This document shows, one piece after another, positions 16,201 through 22,181 of a DNA stretch of 30,833 bases (position 1 is the first letter of the stretch; each line of letters begins with the position of its first letter). A program made the translations under genes and the position numbers. The stretch is from an uncultured Lachnospiraceae bacterium (GTDB lineage Bacteria; Bacillota; Clostridia; Lachnospirales; Lachnospiraceae). The DNA is taken from positions 18,948 through 49,780 of the forward strand of contig CAJUGD010000028.1 in NCBI GenBank assembly GCA_910586205.1, given 5' to 3'. Under the pieces are notes generated by a model, which had not been told where the DNA came from, ran no database searches, and worked only from the letters and a program-made list of their open reading frames with translations.

Positions 16201-16420
16201 TTTTTCCGGAAGCTAAATCCGCTAAAGCTTCTCTTAGATCTATATCCAGATCCTCAAAACCAGCCAAAATCAAATCTGCCTTAGAAGCCAGCTCCGGTTT
16301 TGGTCTGTCACTTTCCAAAAACTCATGTTTAAATGCCCCGAGAGGCAGCATTTCCCTGATAATCTTAAATGTATTATTCCAATGTCCTGTCAAATAAATA
16401 CAAAGATGGCAATGATACAT
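13274..16420 (-). CDS. Hybrid sensor histidine kinase with PAS repeats and two receiver domains
   Basis: 1048 residues, no transmembrane helix, so probably cytoplasmic. Residues 1-115 resemble a degenerate receiver or sensor module without a clear phospho-acceptor Asp. PAS-like domains follow at about 132-250 (VWYKDKNGIHKKVND), 258-380 and 388-515. The HisKA helix carries H547 (MSHDIRTPMNAIVGF); the ATPase has N box NLLGNAVKY (N665), G1 DTGIGM (699-704), F box FEPF and G2 GTGLGMAI. Receiver 1 (about 785-900) has DDD and D839 in IVDWLLPDMNG; receiver 2 (about 925-1048) has AEDNELNQ, D978 in LMDVQMPEMDG and the AKP Lys. No HPt domain is present. GGGGGA lies 4-5 bases before the ATG. It heads a transcript with DUF6062 and probably rubrerythrin. 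The signal and output partner are unknown. Confidence 0.95.
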   Translation of the reverse strand: MYHCHLCIYLTGHWNNTFKIIREMLPLGAFKHEFLESDRPKPELASKADLILAGFEDLDIDLREALADLASGKKKACELILLADREQIAGITDHLSDITDIWTMPMGEEEIRFRFLRWQESCKMRRDFWQTSQYLEATINNVPNLVWYKDKNGIHKKVNDSFCRTVNKTKAQVEGQGHAYIWDVEYDDPACIESERQVMSTRKTCVSQEEIQAGGGTRLLTTYKSPLYDLDGSVMGTVGVAIDVTQEKAYEKEILNKNQTLETIFTTLDCGVMRHTIDGTRVLSINKAALKILGYESQEELMEDGFNLVAASVVESDQIKLRKAMQTLQKAGDSVSVEYRVRHKNGDLLHVMGNVKLLQAGRELIYQRFLLDCTAQKLREKKNEQRQMELIQALSIDYDVVCFFDLSTGKGRMLRGSKDEMFEPFRRKSGLSLEESMELYIEGAVYEEDREMLRAAFSSDTLKAGLEERNPYYISYRICEEDEIRYYQMKAVRAGEGKDGQGIVLGIRSVDEEIRSEMEKKDLLESALLQANRASKAKSIFLSNMSHDIRTPMNAIVGFTALAISHIDKKEQVKEYLDKIMTSGNHLLSLINDVLDMSRIESGKIHLDEKPCSLPEILHGLRNILQADIHTKQMELYIDTVDVLDEEIYCDKLRLNQVLLNLLGNAVKYTGAGGTVSLRITEKAGAPKGYGNYEFCIRDTGIGMSQEFVEHIFEPFEREKTSTISGIPGTGLGMAITKNIVDLMNGTIKVISEQGEGTEITVAFTFRINQDTREPKEIPELKNCRALVVDDDFNTCDSVSYMLGQIGMRAEWTLSGKEAVLRTRQSVMRKDSYSVYIVDWLLPDMNGLEVTRRIRKEVTEDVPVIVLTAYDWSDVEEEAKEAGVTAFCSKPLFLSELRRCLYSLIQSDPNKEETKDKSRPEINTGRILLAEDNELNQEIAVTILEEAGFSMEVAGNGRIALDMLQKSEPGYYQLVLMDVQMPEMDGYEATRQIRRLENTQLSRIPILAMTANAFEEDKQEALEAGMNGYIAKPINIKELFAALKEVLG

Positions 16421-16450
16421 AATTCCCCCTGTACTTTAAGCTGTATGTAC

Positions 16451-16491
16451 TTGCAGCCGCCCGGAATGGTTTTCCTGTGTTCCGGCTGCAA
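16451..16491 (-). promoter_or_regulatory. Hairpin in the 5' leader of the hybrid kinase gene
   Basis: TTGCAGCCG (16451-16459) and CGGCTGCAA (16483-16491) are a 9-bp perfect inverted repeat; an alternative inner pairing uses CCGGAA/TTCCGG. It sits between the kinase promoter and start codon. On the plus strand it is followed by TTTTTATAA and so resembles a terminator, but no plus-strand gene precedes it. Confidence 0.5.
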
Positions 16492-16517
16492 TTTTTATAA
16501 TCAAGGCTATACTTGTT

Positions 16518-16547
16518 ATTTTAACAAGGCTTTGTGCCTGTTGTCAA
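16518..16547 (-). promoter_or_regulatory. Promoter of the hybrid kinase operon
   Basis: Minus strand: consensus -35 TTGACA (16547-16542), 18-base spacer, -10 TAAAAT (16523-16518) with TGT in front (extended -10). It begins 16 bases after the upstream gene's stop; the leader is about 90 bases. Confidence 0.75.
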
Positions 16548-16563
16548 TTAAAACACATGATTT

Positions 16564-17247
16564 TTATTGAAAATACAAAATCCCCTCATAAATCCACTCA
16601 TCCAGATAATCATCCAGATCAAGTTCTGTCCAGCCTCCCCAGGTAGAAGCCTTAACTTTTCCCATATGTTTCCTTTCATTCACACTCAGCTCTGTAATGG
16701 TTACCCAGTGAAGGGACATTTTTTCCATGATTCTTCTTCCGTCATAGTAGGTGACTTTGGCCTTTCTAAGCCTGCTAAGCCCCACCAGCATGGCCACCGG
16801 AGAATCATTCTCAAGTCCGTCTGCAATGTACTGAATCACATTTTTCCTATTAAAAAGTCCATGATGCCGCACTGCGCCAAGCTTTACCCCCCTGCTGCGG
16901 GCATATCGCTCTACCCCTTTTGCCATTCTTTCTATCGGCCATACCCCCAAGGGAATCTCTCCGATATGAAACGGCGTTACATACTGATACATTTCTTTCA
17001 TGTGCAGAAGATAATTCTTTTTGCTATAGTCCGAGTAAGGATACAATCCGCCGTATTCCGGTCTGCTTCCTGCAAGATATGCGGTTATGTTAGCCGCTGC
17101 TACAGTCCCGCAGCCGGCATTCCTTGCCACAGCTTCCTTTTTTCTGTCTCCCTCCCATTCATACCACGCCTGATTTCCTCCGTAATACTGCCTGTCCCCG
17201 CTTCTGATATCCACAAACCTTTTTGAATCCTTCAGTCTGATTACCAC
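16564..17247 (-). CDS. Putative C39/papain-like cysteine peptidase, no signal peptide
   Basis: About 227 residues. NAGCGTVAAANITAYLA places a Cys (C46 from this start) at the head of a helix, as in papain-fold and C39 peptidases; HWVTITEL (H180) fits the catalytic His strand, and STWGGWTELDLDDYL looks like the following NSWG-type region, with Thr or Ser in place of the usual Asn. No signal peptide, propeptide or double-glycine leader is seen, so it appears cytoplasmic or non-classically exported. I chose GTG 17247, which has GGGGAGAAGG upstream; a TTG at 17286 would have no ribosome binding site and lies at the base of the upstream terminator. No promoter was found between that terminator and the gene. 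Substrate unknown; the peptidase assignment is motif-based. Confidence 0.7.
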   Translation of the reverse strand: MVIRLKDSKRFVDIRSGDRQYYGGNQAWYEWEGDRKKEAVARNAGCGTVAAANITAYLAGSRPEYGGLYPYSDYSKKNYLLHMKEMYQYVTPFHIGEIPLGVWPIERMAKGVERYARSRGVKLGAVRHHGLFNRKNVIQYIADGLENDSPVAMLVGLSRLRKAKVTYYDGRRIMEKMSLHWVTITELSVNERKHMGKVKASTWGGWTELDLDDYLDEWIYEGILYFQ

Positions 17248-17303
17248 TGTTTTGTTCCTTCTCCCCTTGTTTTTGTTTTCCGGCAAAGCAGATTAAAATA
17301 TCG

Positions 17304-17333
17304 AAAAAAGCGGCGATATAGCCGCCGCTTTTT
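17304..17333 (-). terminator. Intrinsic terminator of the sodium/proline symporter gene
   Basis: Arms GCGGCG (17310-17315) and CGCCGC (17323-17328), flanked by A5-6 and T5, give an 11-bp stem with a 7-base loop; on the minus strand it ends in TTTTTT. It begins 9 bases after the symporter stop. Confidence 0.85.
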
Positions 17334-17341
17334 AGTAAATT

Positions 17342-18940
17342 CTACCCCTGAACCGGAAAATTGTCAATGACTTTGACACTTCTTGGTTCTTCCTTCTCAT
17401 CCTTTTTCTTATTCCCCACAGCCTCAAATTCCTTAAGGATCTCCTCTGACGGCTCTGCGGTCAAAAGGGATACCACTGCAATCGCCCCGCAAGCCACCAA
17501 AAACGCCGGCAAAAGCTCATAAATATTCCATGCTCCGCCCATGGGACGCACAAGATATTTCCATACAAACACCATCACGCCTCCGGAAACCATCCCTGCC
17601 AAAGCTCCCTGGAAATTGCTTCTCTTCCAGAACAAAGCCGCCAGCATCACCGGCCCAAAGGAAGCTCCAAAGCCGGCCCATGCAAAAGAAACAATGTGAA
17701 ACACCGAGCTGTCCGGATTCCACGCCAGCACCAGGCTAATCAACGCGATCCCGGAAACCGTAAGCCGTGCTGCCCTCATGGAAGCCTTCTCGTTAAGCTT
17801 AATCCCCAAAAAGTCCTGCAAAAGATTCTGAGACACGCCGGAAGCTGCCGTCAAAAGCTGAGAATCTGCCGTTGACATGGTACAGGCCAGGATTCCTGCC
17901 AGCGCCACCCCTGCAATCACAGACGCCCCAAACCCATATTGCCCTAAAAGGCCGGACAGGCGGATCACCACAGTCTCTGCGTCGGAACTAGAAGCAAATG
18001 CAGGGATCTTTCCTGCAACGGAAACACTATAACCGATTATTCCAATCAGAATTGCCACAAACATGGAAATCACCACCCACACAGAAGCAATCCTTCTAGA
18101 AACCCCCAGCTCCTTCTCATCACGAATCGCCATAAAACGGAGTAATATATGAGGCATCCCAAAATACCCCAGTCCCCAGGCGCACATGGAAAACATATTC
18201 AAAATTCCATAAGGGGAAGCATTTCCTGTAGCCCTGTCATGCAGATAAGTCATACTCAAATAGCCATCCAAAGACTTGGCATTGTCTGCCACTGCCTGCC
18301 AGCCGCCTGCCGCGTTTATTCCAAAAAACACAATCACCACCAGGGCTATCGTCATCACAATGCTCTGAATCAGATCCGTGGTCGATACAGCCATAAAGCC
18401 TCCCAGCACCGTATACCCCACGATCACCAGCGCTCCTGCAACCATGGCCACATGATAGTCCACGCTGAAAAGGCTGGAAAACAAAGTCCCCACCGCCTTA
18501 AATCCAGACGCCGTGTAAGGAATAAAAAAGATTAAAATAATAACCGCCGCAATGCACATTAAAATATTCTTCTCATCCCGATACCGCTTAGAAAAAAAGT
18601 CCGGAATGGTGATTGCCCCGCATTTCACCGAATAACGTCTAAGCCTTTTGGCCACAATCAGCCAGTTTAAATACGTTCCGGCCGCCAGCCCGATTGCCGT
18701 CCAGCCTGCATCTGCAATGCCTGACAGATACGCCACCCCAGGCAGTCCCATTAGCAGCCAGCTGCTCATGTCCGAGGCTTCCGCACTCATAGCCGCCACC
18801 AGCGGCCCCAGCTTCCGTCCTCCTAAATAGAACCCTTCCGCAGAATTATCGCCCTTTTTGCTGAAATAATAGCCAATGTACACCATCAAAACCAGATACA
18901 CTGCGATTGCCGCCAATATTCCCGCCTGCCCTGTATTCAT
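17342..18940 (-). CDS. putP: Sodium/proline symporter (SSS family)
   Basis: 532 residues with about 13 transmembrane helices. It imports proline (or a related solute) with Na+. Family marks: GRKLGPLVAAMSAEASDMSSWLLMG with the Asp/Ser pair of the sodium site on TM2 (DMSSW), the GY(F)SK start of the first loop, a LTISKRF-like segment (ITIPDFFSKRYRDE), STADSQLLTAASGVSQ on TM9, and the FAWAGFGASFGPVML segment. The start is ATG 18940: GGAGG lies 6 bases before it, while the ATG at 18946 abuts the Shine-Dalgarno. Monocistronic, with its own promoter and terminator. Related SSS members carry pantothenate or other solutes; proline is the best match by sequence style. Confidence 0.9.
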   Translation of the reverse strand: MNTGQAGILAAIAVYLVLMVYIGYYFSKKGDNSAEGFYLGGRKLGPLVAAMSAEASDMSSWLLMGLPGVAYLSGIADAGWTAIGLAAGTYLNWLIVAKRLRRYSVKCGAITIPDFFSKRYRDEKNILMCIAAVIILIFFIPYTASGFKAVGTLFSSLFSVDYHVAMVAGALVIVGYTVLGGFMAVSTTDLIQSIVMTIALVVIVFFGINAAGGWQAVADNAKSLDGYLSMTYLHDRATGNASPYGILNMFSMCAWGLGYFGMPHILLRFMAIRDEKELGVSRRIASVWVVISMFVAILIGIIGYSVSVAGKIPAFASSSDAETVVIRLSGLLGQYGFGASVIAGVALAGILACTMSTADSQLLTAASGVSQNLLQDFLGIKLNEKASMRAARLTVSGIALISLVLAWNPDSSVFHIVSFAWAGFGASFGPVMLAALFWKRSNFQGALAGMVSGGVMVFVWKYLVRPMGGAWNIYELLPAFLVACGAIAVVSLLTAEPSEEILKEFEAVGNKKKDEKEEPRSVKVIDNFPVQG

Positions 18941-18969
18941 AATCATCCTCCTCAGAAATTAGTGGAATC

Positions 18970-18998
18970 ATCATACCATAATCAAAAATAGAACACAA
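18970..18998 (-). promoter_or_regulatory. putP: Possible promoter of putP
   Basis: Minus strand: weak -35 TTGTGT (18998-18993), 17-base spacer, -10 TATGAT (18975-18970). It lies about 30 bases before the start codon in an AT-rich gap. Confidence 0.4.
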
Positions 18999-19069
18999 TA
19001 CAGAACGAGTTATAGACTTTATTCCATAATAATATGTCATAATTTAGAAATTTTTCCTTTAAAATCAAC

Positions 19070-19110
19070 AAAAAACAACCGTACAAGAAATAAAATATTC
19101 TTGTACGGTT
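19070..19110 (-). terminator. Intrinsic terminator of the dac-tetR transcript
   Basis: AACCGTACAAGAA (19077-19089) and TTCTTGTACGGTT (19098-19110) form a 13-bp perfect stem with an 8-base loop, followed on the minus strand by GTTTTTTG. It lies 55 bases after the TetR gene. Confidence 0.85.
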
Positions 19111-19165
19111 ATTAGAATTATTTTGTATATAATTTAATACAAAGCCTTTTTCCAAGTATGGGTTT

Positions 19166-19756
19166 TCAGGCAGGTTCTTGAAAACTGCTCAGAAATGAGG
19201 GCAGAACCGATGCACTATATTGCTTTAAAGAATACTCCCCGCCGCACAAACACCAGTCATACATCAAAGCCCGTTCACTGATGGCATAAAGCTTTACCAT
19301 CTCGCTGACGCTCAGGCGGGGATTCAGCTCTTTGGCCTCCACGCCTTCCCCGATGATTTTGCGCAGCAGCTTATAATAAGTGCGGTTCCTGTCCAGCAAA
19401 TGCTTCTCCCCATTGGTCACAAGCTGGGTAGACAAAAGCCTTGCCAAAAGCTCCACAGACACCCGGTTCTCAATCATGCCAAAAAGCTCCCTGTTCAGAA
19501 ACAAAAGCTTCTCCATAGCGCTGCCTTTATCCTCCAGGCACAAAGACAGCTCCTGATATTTCTCATCAAAGAGAGAGCTTAATGTGCCCAGCAAAGCATC
19601 CTTTCCGTCAAAATAATGATAAAAAGATCCTTTGGAGGTGTGAGACACCTCAATAATCTCCTCTACCGTAGTATTCTCATATCCCTGCTCATAAAACAGC
19701 TTCCATGCCGCATTAACAATCCTGCTGCGGGTATTGCGGGCATTTTTCTTCGCCAT
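19166..19756 (-). CDS. TetR/AcrR-family transcriptional regulator
   Basis: 196 residues. The N-terminal three-helix DNA-binding domain is typical: RIVNAAWKLFYEQGYENTTVEEIIEVSHTSKGSFYHYFDGKDALL (about 12-57). The rest is an all-helical ligand/dimer domain with little conservation; CLCGGEY near 170 carries two Cys. It begins 10 bases after the D,D-carboxypeptidase stop and shares its transcript. Its target and ligand are unknown; the neighbouring cell-wall genes or its own operon are the first guesses. Confidence 0.9.
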   Translation of the reverse strand: MAKKNARNTRSRIVNAAWKLFYEQGYENTTVEEIIEVSHTSKGSFYHYFDGKDALLGTLSSLFDEKYQELSLCLEDKGSAMEKLLFLNRELFGMIENRVSVELLARLLSTQLVTNGEKHLLDRNRTYYKLLRKIIGEGVEAKELNPRLSVSEMVKLYAISERALMYDWCLCGGEYSLKQYSASVLPSFLSSFQEPA

Positions 19757-19766
19757 ACTGCCTTTC

Positions 19767-20993
19767 CTACCTCCTCATCAGCTCCTCATAATTGGCAAAG
19801 CCATAATCCAAAAGAGCCTTGGTGTCCGCATAATGGGTCTGCTTTGCCTTCATCACCACCACAATCAGACGCACCCCGTTTTTCTCTGCCCCTGTCACCA
19901 ATGTATTCCCTGCCAAAGAGGTATATCCTGTCTTTCCGCCGATAATCCCCTCATAATACCGGGAATCGGTTGGATACAGCATCTTATGCCCCATAGTAAT
20001 GGTTCTGGCTGCCTCTTTTTTTGTGGCCGGAAAATCGTAGCTGCAGGTAGTGGTAATCCTGCGGAACATATCATTCTGCAGGGCTGCCCGCATGATCAGC
20101 GCCATATCCCGCGGGGTGGTTTTGTGGCTGGCGTCATTTAATCCGTGAGGATTGGCAAAATGTGTATTCTGGCATCCTAACTCCCCGGCCTTTTGGTTCA
20201 TCAGCTCCGCAAATCCCTGAACGTTTCCTGCAATATGCTCTGCCAGACCATTGCCGATCTCATTGGCAGACTTTAACATCAGCCCGTATAAGCACTGCTC
20301 TATTGTAAGCCTGTCCCCTTCCGTAATGTTAAGGGACACTGCCCCTGACTCAAGATTTGTGGTGGCAGATGCAGAGAAATTCACCATATCCCCCATTTTG
20401 CATCTTTCCAGCGTCAGTAGGGCTGTCATTACTTTGGTAATGCTTGCAGGATAAAACTGCTGATCCGGATTTTTTCCATAAAGCACCTTCCCTGTTGCGC
20501 CGTCCATAAGCACAGCCCCCTCTGCAGCGATCTCCGGCTCTGTCACGGGCAGCATGCCGCTGCCTGCAGGATTTGGATCTGCCGCCTGTATCCCGGAGGG
20601 CTGATTTTCCGCTCCCGGCTGCCGGCCTTCGTTTCCCGCTGCCTGATCCGGCGCTCCCGGCTGCGGTACTGCGGCGCCTGCCGGCGTCTCCCCTGCAGAT
20701 GGCTGACTTCCCCCGCCAGGAGGCTGCATCTGTGTCTCCTGACGGCCCGTCCCGGGCATCTGCGTTCCCGGCTCTTGGCTTGCCTCTCCCGGTCCCCCGA
20801 AACGGACTCCGTCACCCGCACCAGGCCCTGCTGTATGGGTCCCTCCTCCAAGGCCAGGACCCGGCACACTTGTTTCAGCCATTGTCTCATATACAAAAGG
20901 CTTTCCCGCTGCAAGGGCCTCCCCATAAGCATTATTTCCGAATATCATACAAATCCCCAGACCAATGCCAAGGAATCTTTTCCAGTTTTTCAT
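19767..20993 (-). CDS. D-alanyl-D-alanine carboxypeptidase (peptidase S11)
   Basis: 408 residues from ATG 20993 (GGAG 8 bases upstream). A signal peptide (MKNWKRFLGIGLGICMIFGN, cleavage likely near AYGEALA) directs export. Residues 42-148 are a Gly/Pro/Gln/Ala-rich low-complexity spacer, unusual in position before the enzyme. The catalytic domain has SITK (S184, K187), SAN (242-244) and KTG (354-356). The enzyme trims the terminal D-Ala of peptidoglycan pentapeptide, lowering cross-linking. The protein ends soon after the KTG region, with no PBP5-type C-terminal beta domain or amphipathic anchor. It is divergent from pdaA and cotranscribed with the TetR gene. Confidence 0.93.
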   Translation of the reverse strand: MKNWKRFLGIGLGICMIFGNNAYGEALAAGKPFVYETMAETSVPGPGLGGGTHTAGPGAGDGVRFGGPGEASQEPGTQMPGTGRQETQMQPPGGGSQPSAGETPAGAAVPQPGAPDQAAGNEGRQPGAENQPSGIQAADPNPAGSGMLPVTEPEIAAEGAVLMDGATGKVLYGKNPDQQFYPASITKVMTALLTLERCKMGDMVNFSASATTNLESGAVSLNITEGDRLTIEQCLYGLMLKSANEIGNGLAEHIAGNVQGFAELMNQKAGELGCQNTHFANPHGLNDASHKTTPRDMALIMRAALQNDMFRRITTTCSYDFPATKKEAARTITMGHKMLYPTDSRYYEGIIGGKTGYTSLAGNTLVTGAEKNGVRLIVVVMKAKQTHYADTKALLDYGFANYEELMRR

Positions 20994-21095
20994 ACGCAAT
21001 TCTCCTGCTGTTTTTTCATATTTTGTCAAATAACTTCTGACATTCCCGCCATATGCACGCTCGAATGTCACTGTCCGGACATCCCGGTTTTTCTA

Positions 21096-21126
21096 ATTGT
21101 AACATAATATTCCAAAATAATGTTAA
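21096..21126 (-). promoter_or_regulatory. Possible promoter of the D,D-carboxypeptidase gene
   Basis: Minus strand: -10 TACAAT (21101-21096) with TGT before it (extended -10) and a possible -35 TTAACA (21126-21121) at a long 19-base spacing. Confidence 0.45.
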
Positions 21127-21129
21127 CAT

Positions 21130-21143
21130 CTTTCTTAAGAAAG
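21130..21143. promoter_or_regulatory. 14-bp perfect palindrome between divergent cell-wall genes
   Basis: CTTTCTTAAGAAAG reads the same on both strands and lies just upstream of the candidate -35 of the carboxypeptidase gene and about 80 bases before pdaA. Size and position fit an operator for a dimeric regulator; no protein is assigned. Confidence 0.35.
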
Positions 21144-21220
21144 TGAGACATTCTTTTACACATATCTTCTCCCTTTCCACCATAAAAATAGTAGCAACAA
21201 ACCTATGGGCAGGTTCTCCT

Positions 21221-22036
21221 ATGATTCACTGCACGCATCGTCTCTACTGCAAACCATTAGCCAGGATCACCTTTCTGTTCCTACTATCCTTTCTTCTTGG
21301 ACATTGGCTGGGCTACATTACCCATCCCTCCCCTTCCATCCCGGCTTCCGCGGACGGCAACTGGGGCCTGAGCTTCCAGCAGGAAGGCAAGCCTCCCACC
21401 GGCAATGCCACCTCTGACTACCTGAAACAATTTCACGCCCATTATACTGCTGACACGGAAGAAAAGGTCATTTATCTGACTTTTGACGCAGGCTATGAAA
21501 ACGGCAATACTCCTGCCATTCTGGATGCATTAAAAAAGCATAAGGCCCCGGCCGCCTTTTTCCTGGTAGGCAATTATCTGACCACCAGCCCTGATCTGGT
21601 CCGCAGGATGGCAGCCGAAGGACATATTGTGGGCAATCACACGTTCCATCATCCGGATATGTCCAAAATTTCCACCCAAGAAGATTTCTCCAAAGAACTT
21701 TCTGACCTGGAGGAACTTTACCAGCAGGTAACCGGCCAGCCCATGCAGCGCTTTTACCGCCCTCCCCAGGGCAAGTACAGCGAATCCAACCTGCAGATGG
21801 CCAGCGATTTAGGCTATCACACCTTTTTCTGGAGCCTGGCTTATGTAGACTGGTATGAAGACAAACAGCCCTCCCATGAGGAAGCCTTTAAAAAACTTTT
21901 GGGTCGAATCCATCCGGGCGCCATTGTACTGCTTCACAGCACTTCCAAAACAAATGCAGAAATTCTTGATGAGCTTTTGACACGATGGGAAGAAATGGGA
22001 TATCAGTTTCGGCCCTTAAGTGATCTGGTACAATAA
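21221..22036 (+). CDS. pdaA: PdaA-type polysaccharide deacetylase (muramic delta-lactam pathway)
   Basis: About 271 residues from ATG 21221, which starts an N-terminal membrane anchor (ARITFLFLLSFLLGHWLGY, about 14-32). The frame is open further upstream but gives no better start; its ribosome binding site (AGG at 7 bases) is weak. NodB motifs: TFDAGYENG (D89; the Ala and ENG are typical of PdaA), NHTFHHP (H140, H144), RPPQGKYS (R180), WSLAYVDW, LLHSTSKT (H239). PdaA removes the N-acetyl group of muramic acid and is needed for muramic delta-lactam formation in the spore cortex, which would suggest a spore former. Divergent from the D,D-carboxypeptidase gene. Confidence 0.9.
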   Translation: MIHCTHRLYCKPLARITFLFLLSFLLGHWLGYITHPSPSIPASADGNWGLSFQQEGKPPTGNATSDYLKQFHAHYTADTEEKVIYLTFDAGYENGNTPAILDALKKHKAPAAFFLVGNYLTTSPDLVRRMAAEGHIVGNHTFHHPDMSKISTQEDFSKELSDLEELYQQVTGQPMQRFYRPPQGKYSESNLQMASDLGYHTFFWSLAYVDWYEDKQPSHEEAFKKLLGRIHPGAIVLLHSTSKTNAEILDELLTRWEEMGYQFRPLSDLVQ

Positions 22037-22053
22037 AATACTCTATAAAATCC

Positions 22054-22081
22054 TTGCCATATTTTCATTTTCCTATATAAT
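22054..22081 (+). promoter_or_regulatory. carB: Promoter of carB
   Basis: -35 TTGCCA (22054-22059), 16-base spacer, -10 TATAAT (22076-22081). The leader to the carB start is about 95 bases; I see no clear attenuator or PyrR-type stem, only a small TTGGG/CCCAA hairpin (about 22143-22155). Confidence 0.7.
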
Positions 22082-22181
22082 GATACCAGGGTCAAAAGGT
22101 CAAAACGCCGATGCAGGATCATTTGCCGGAGGATTTTTGAACTTGGGATCCCCAAAAACACATGACAAGGAGGATTTTATT

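Noticed and set aside
19095..19135. Plus-strand promoter from TTGTAC and TATAAT near the TetR terminator
   Set aside because: Spacing is over 20 bases and no plus-strand gene follows; the bases belong to the terminator and AT-rich spacer.
21023..21035. TTGACA close to the carboxypeptidase start as its -35
   Set aside because: The matching -10 would fall on the ribosome binding site; the extended -10 at 21096-21101 is better placed.
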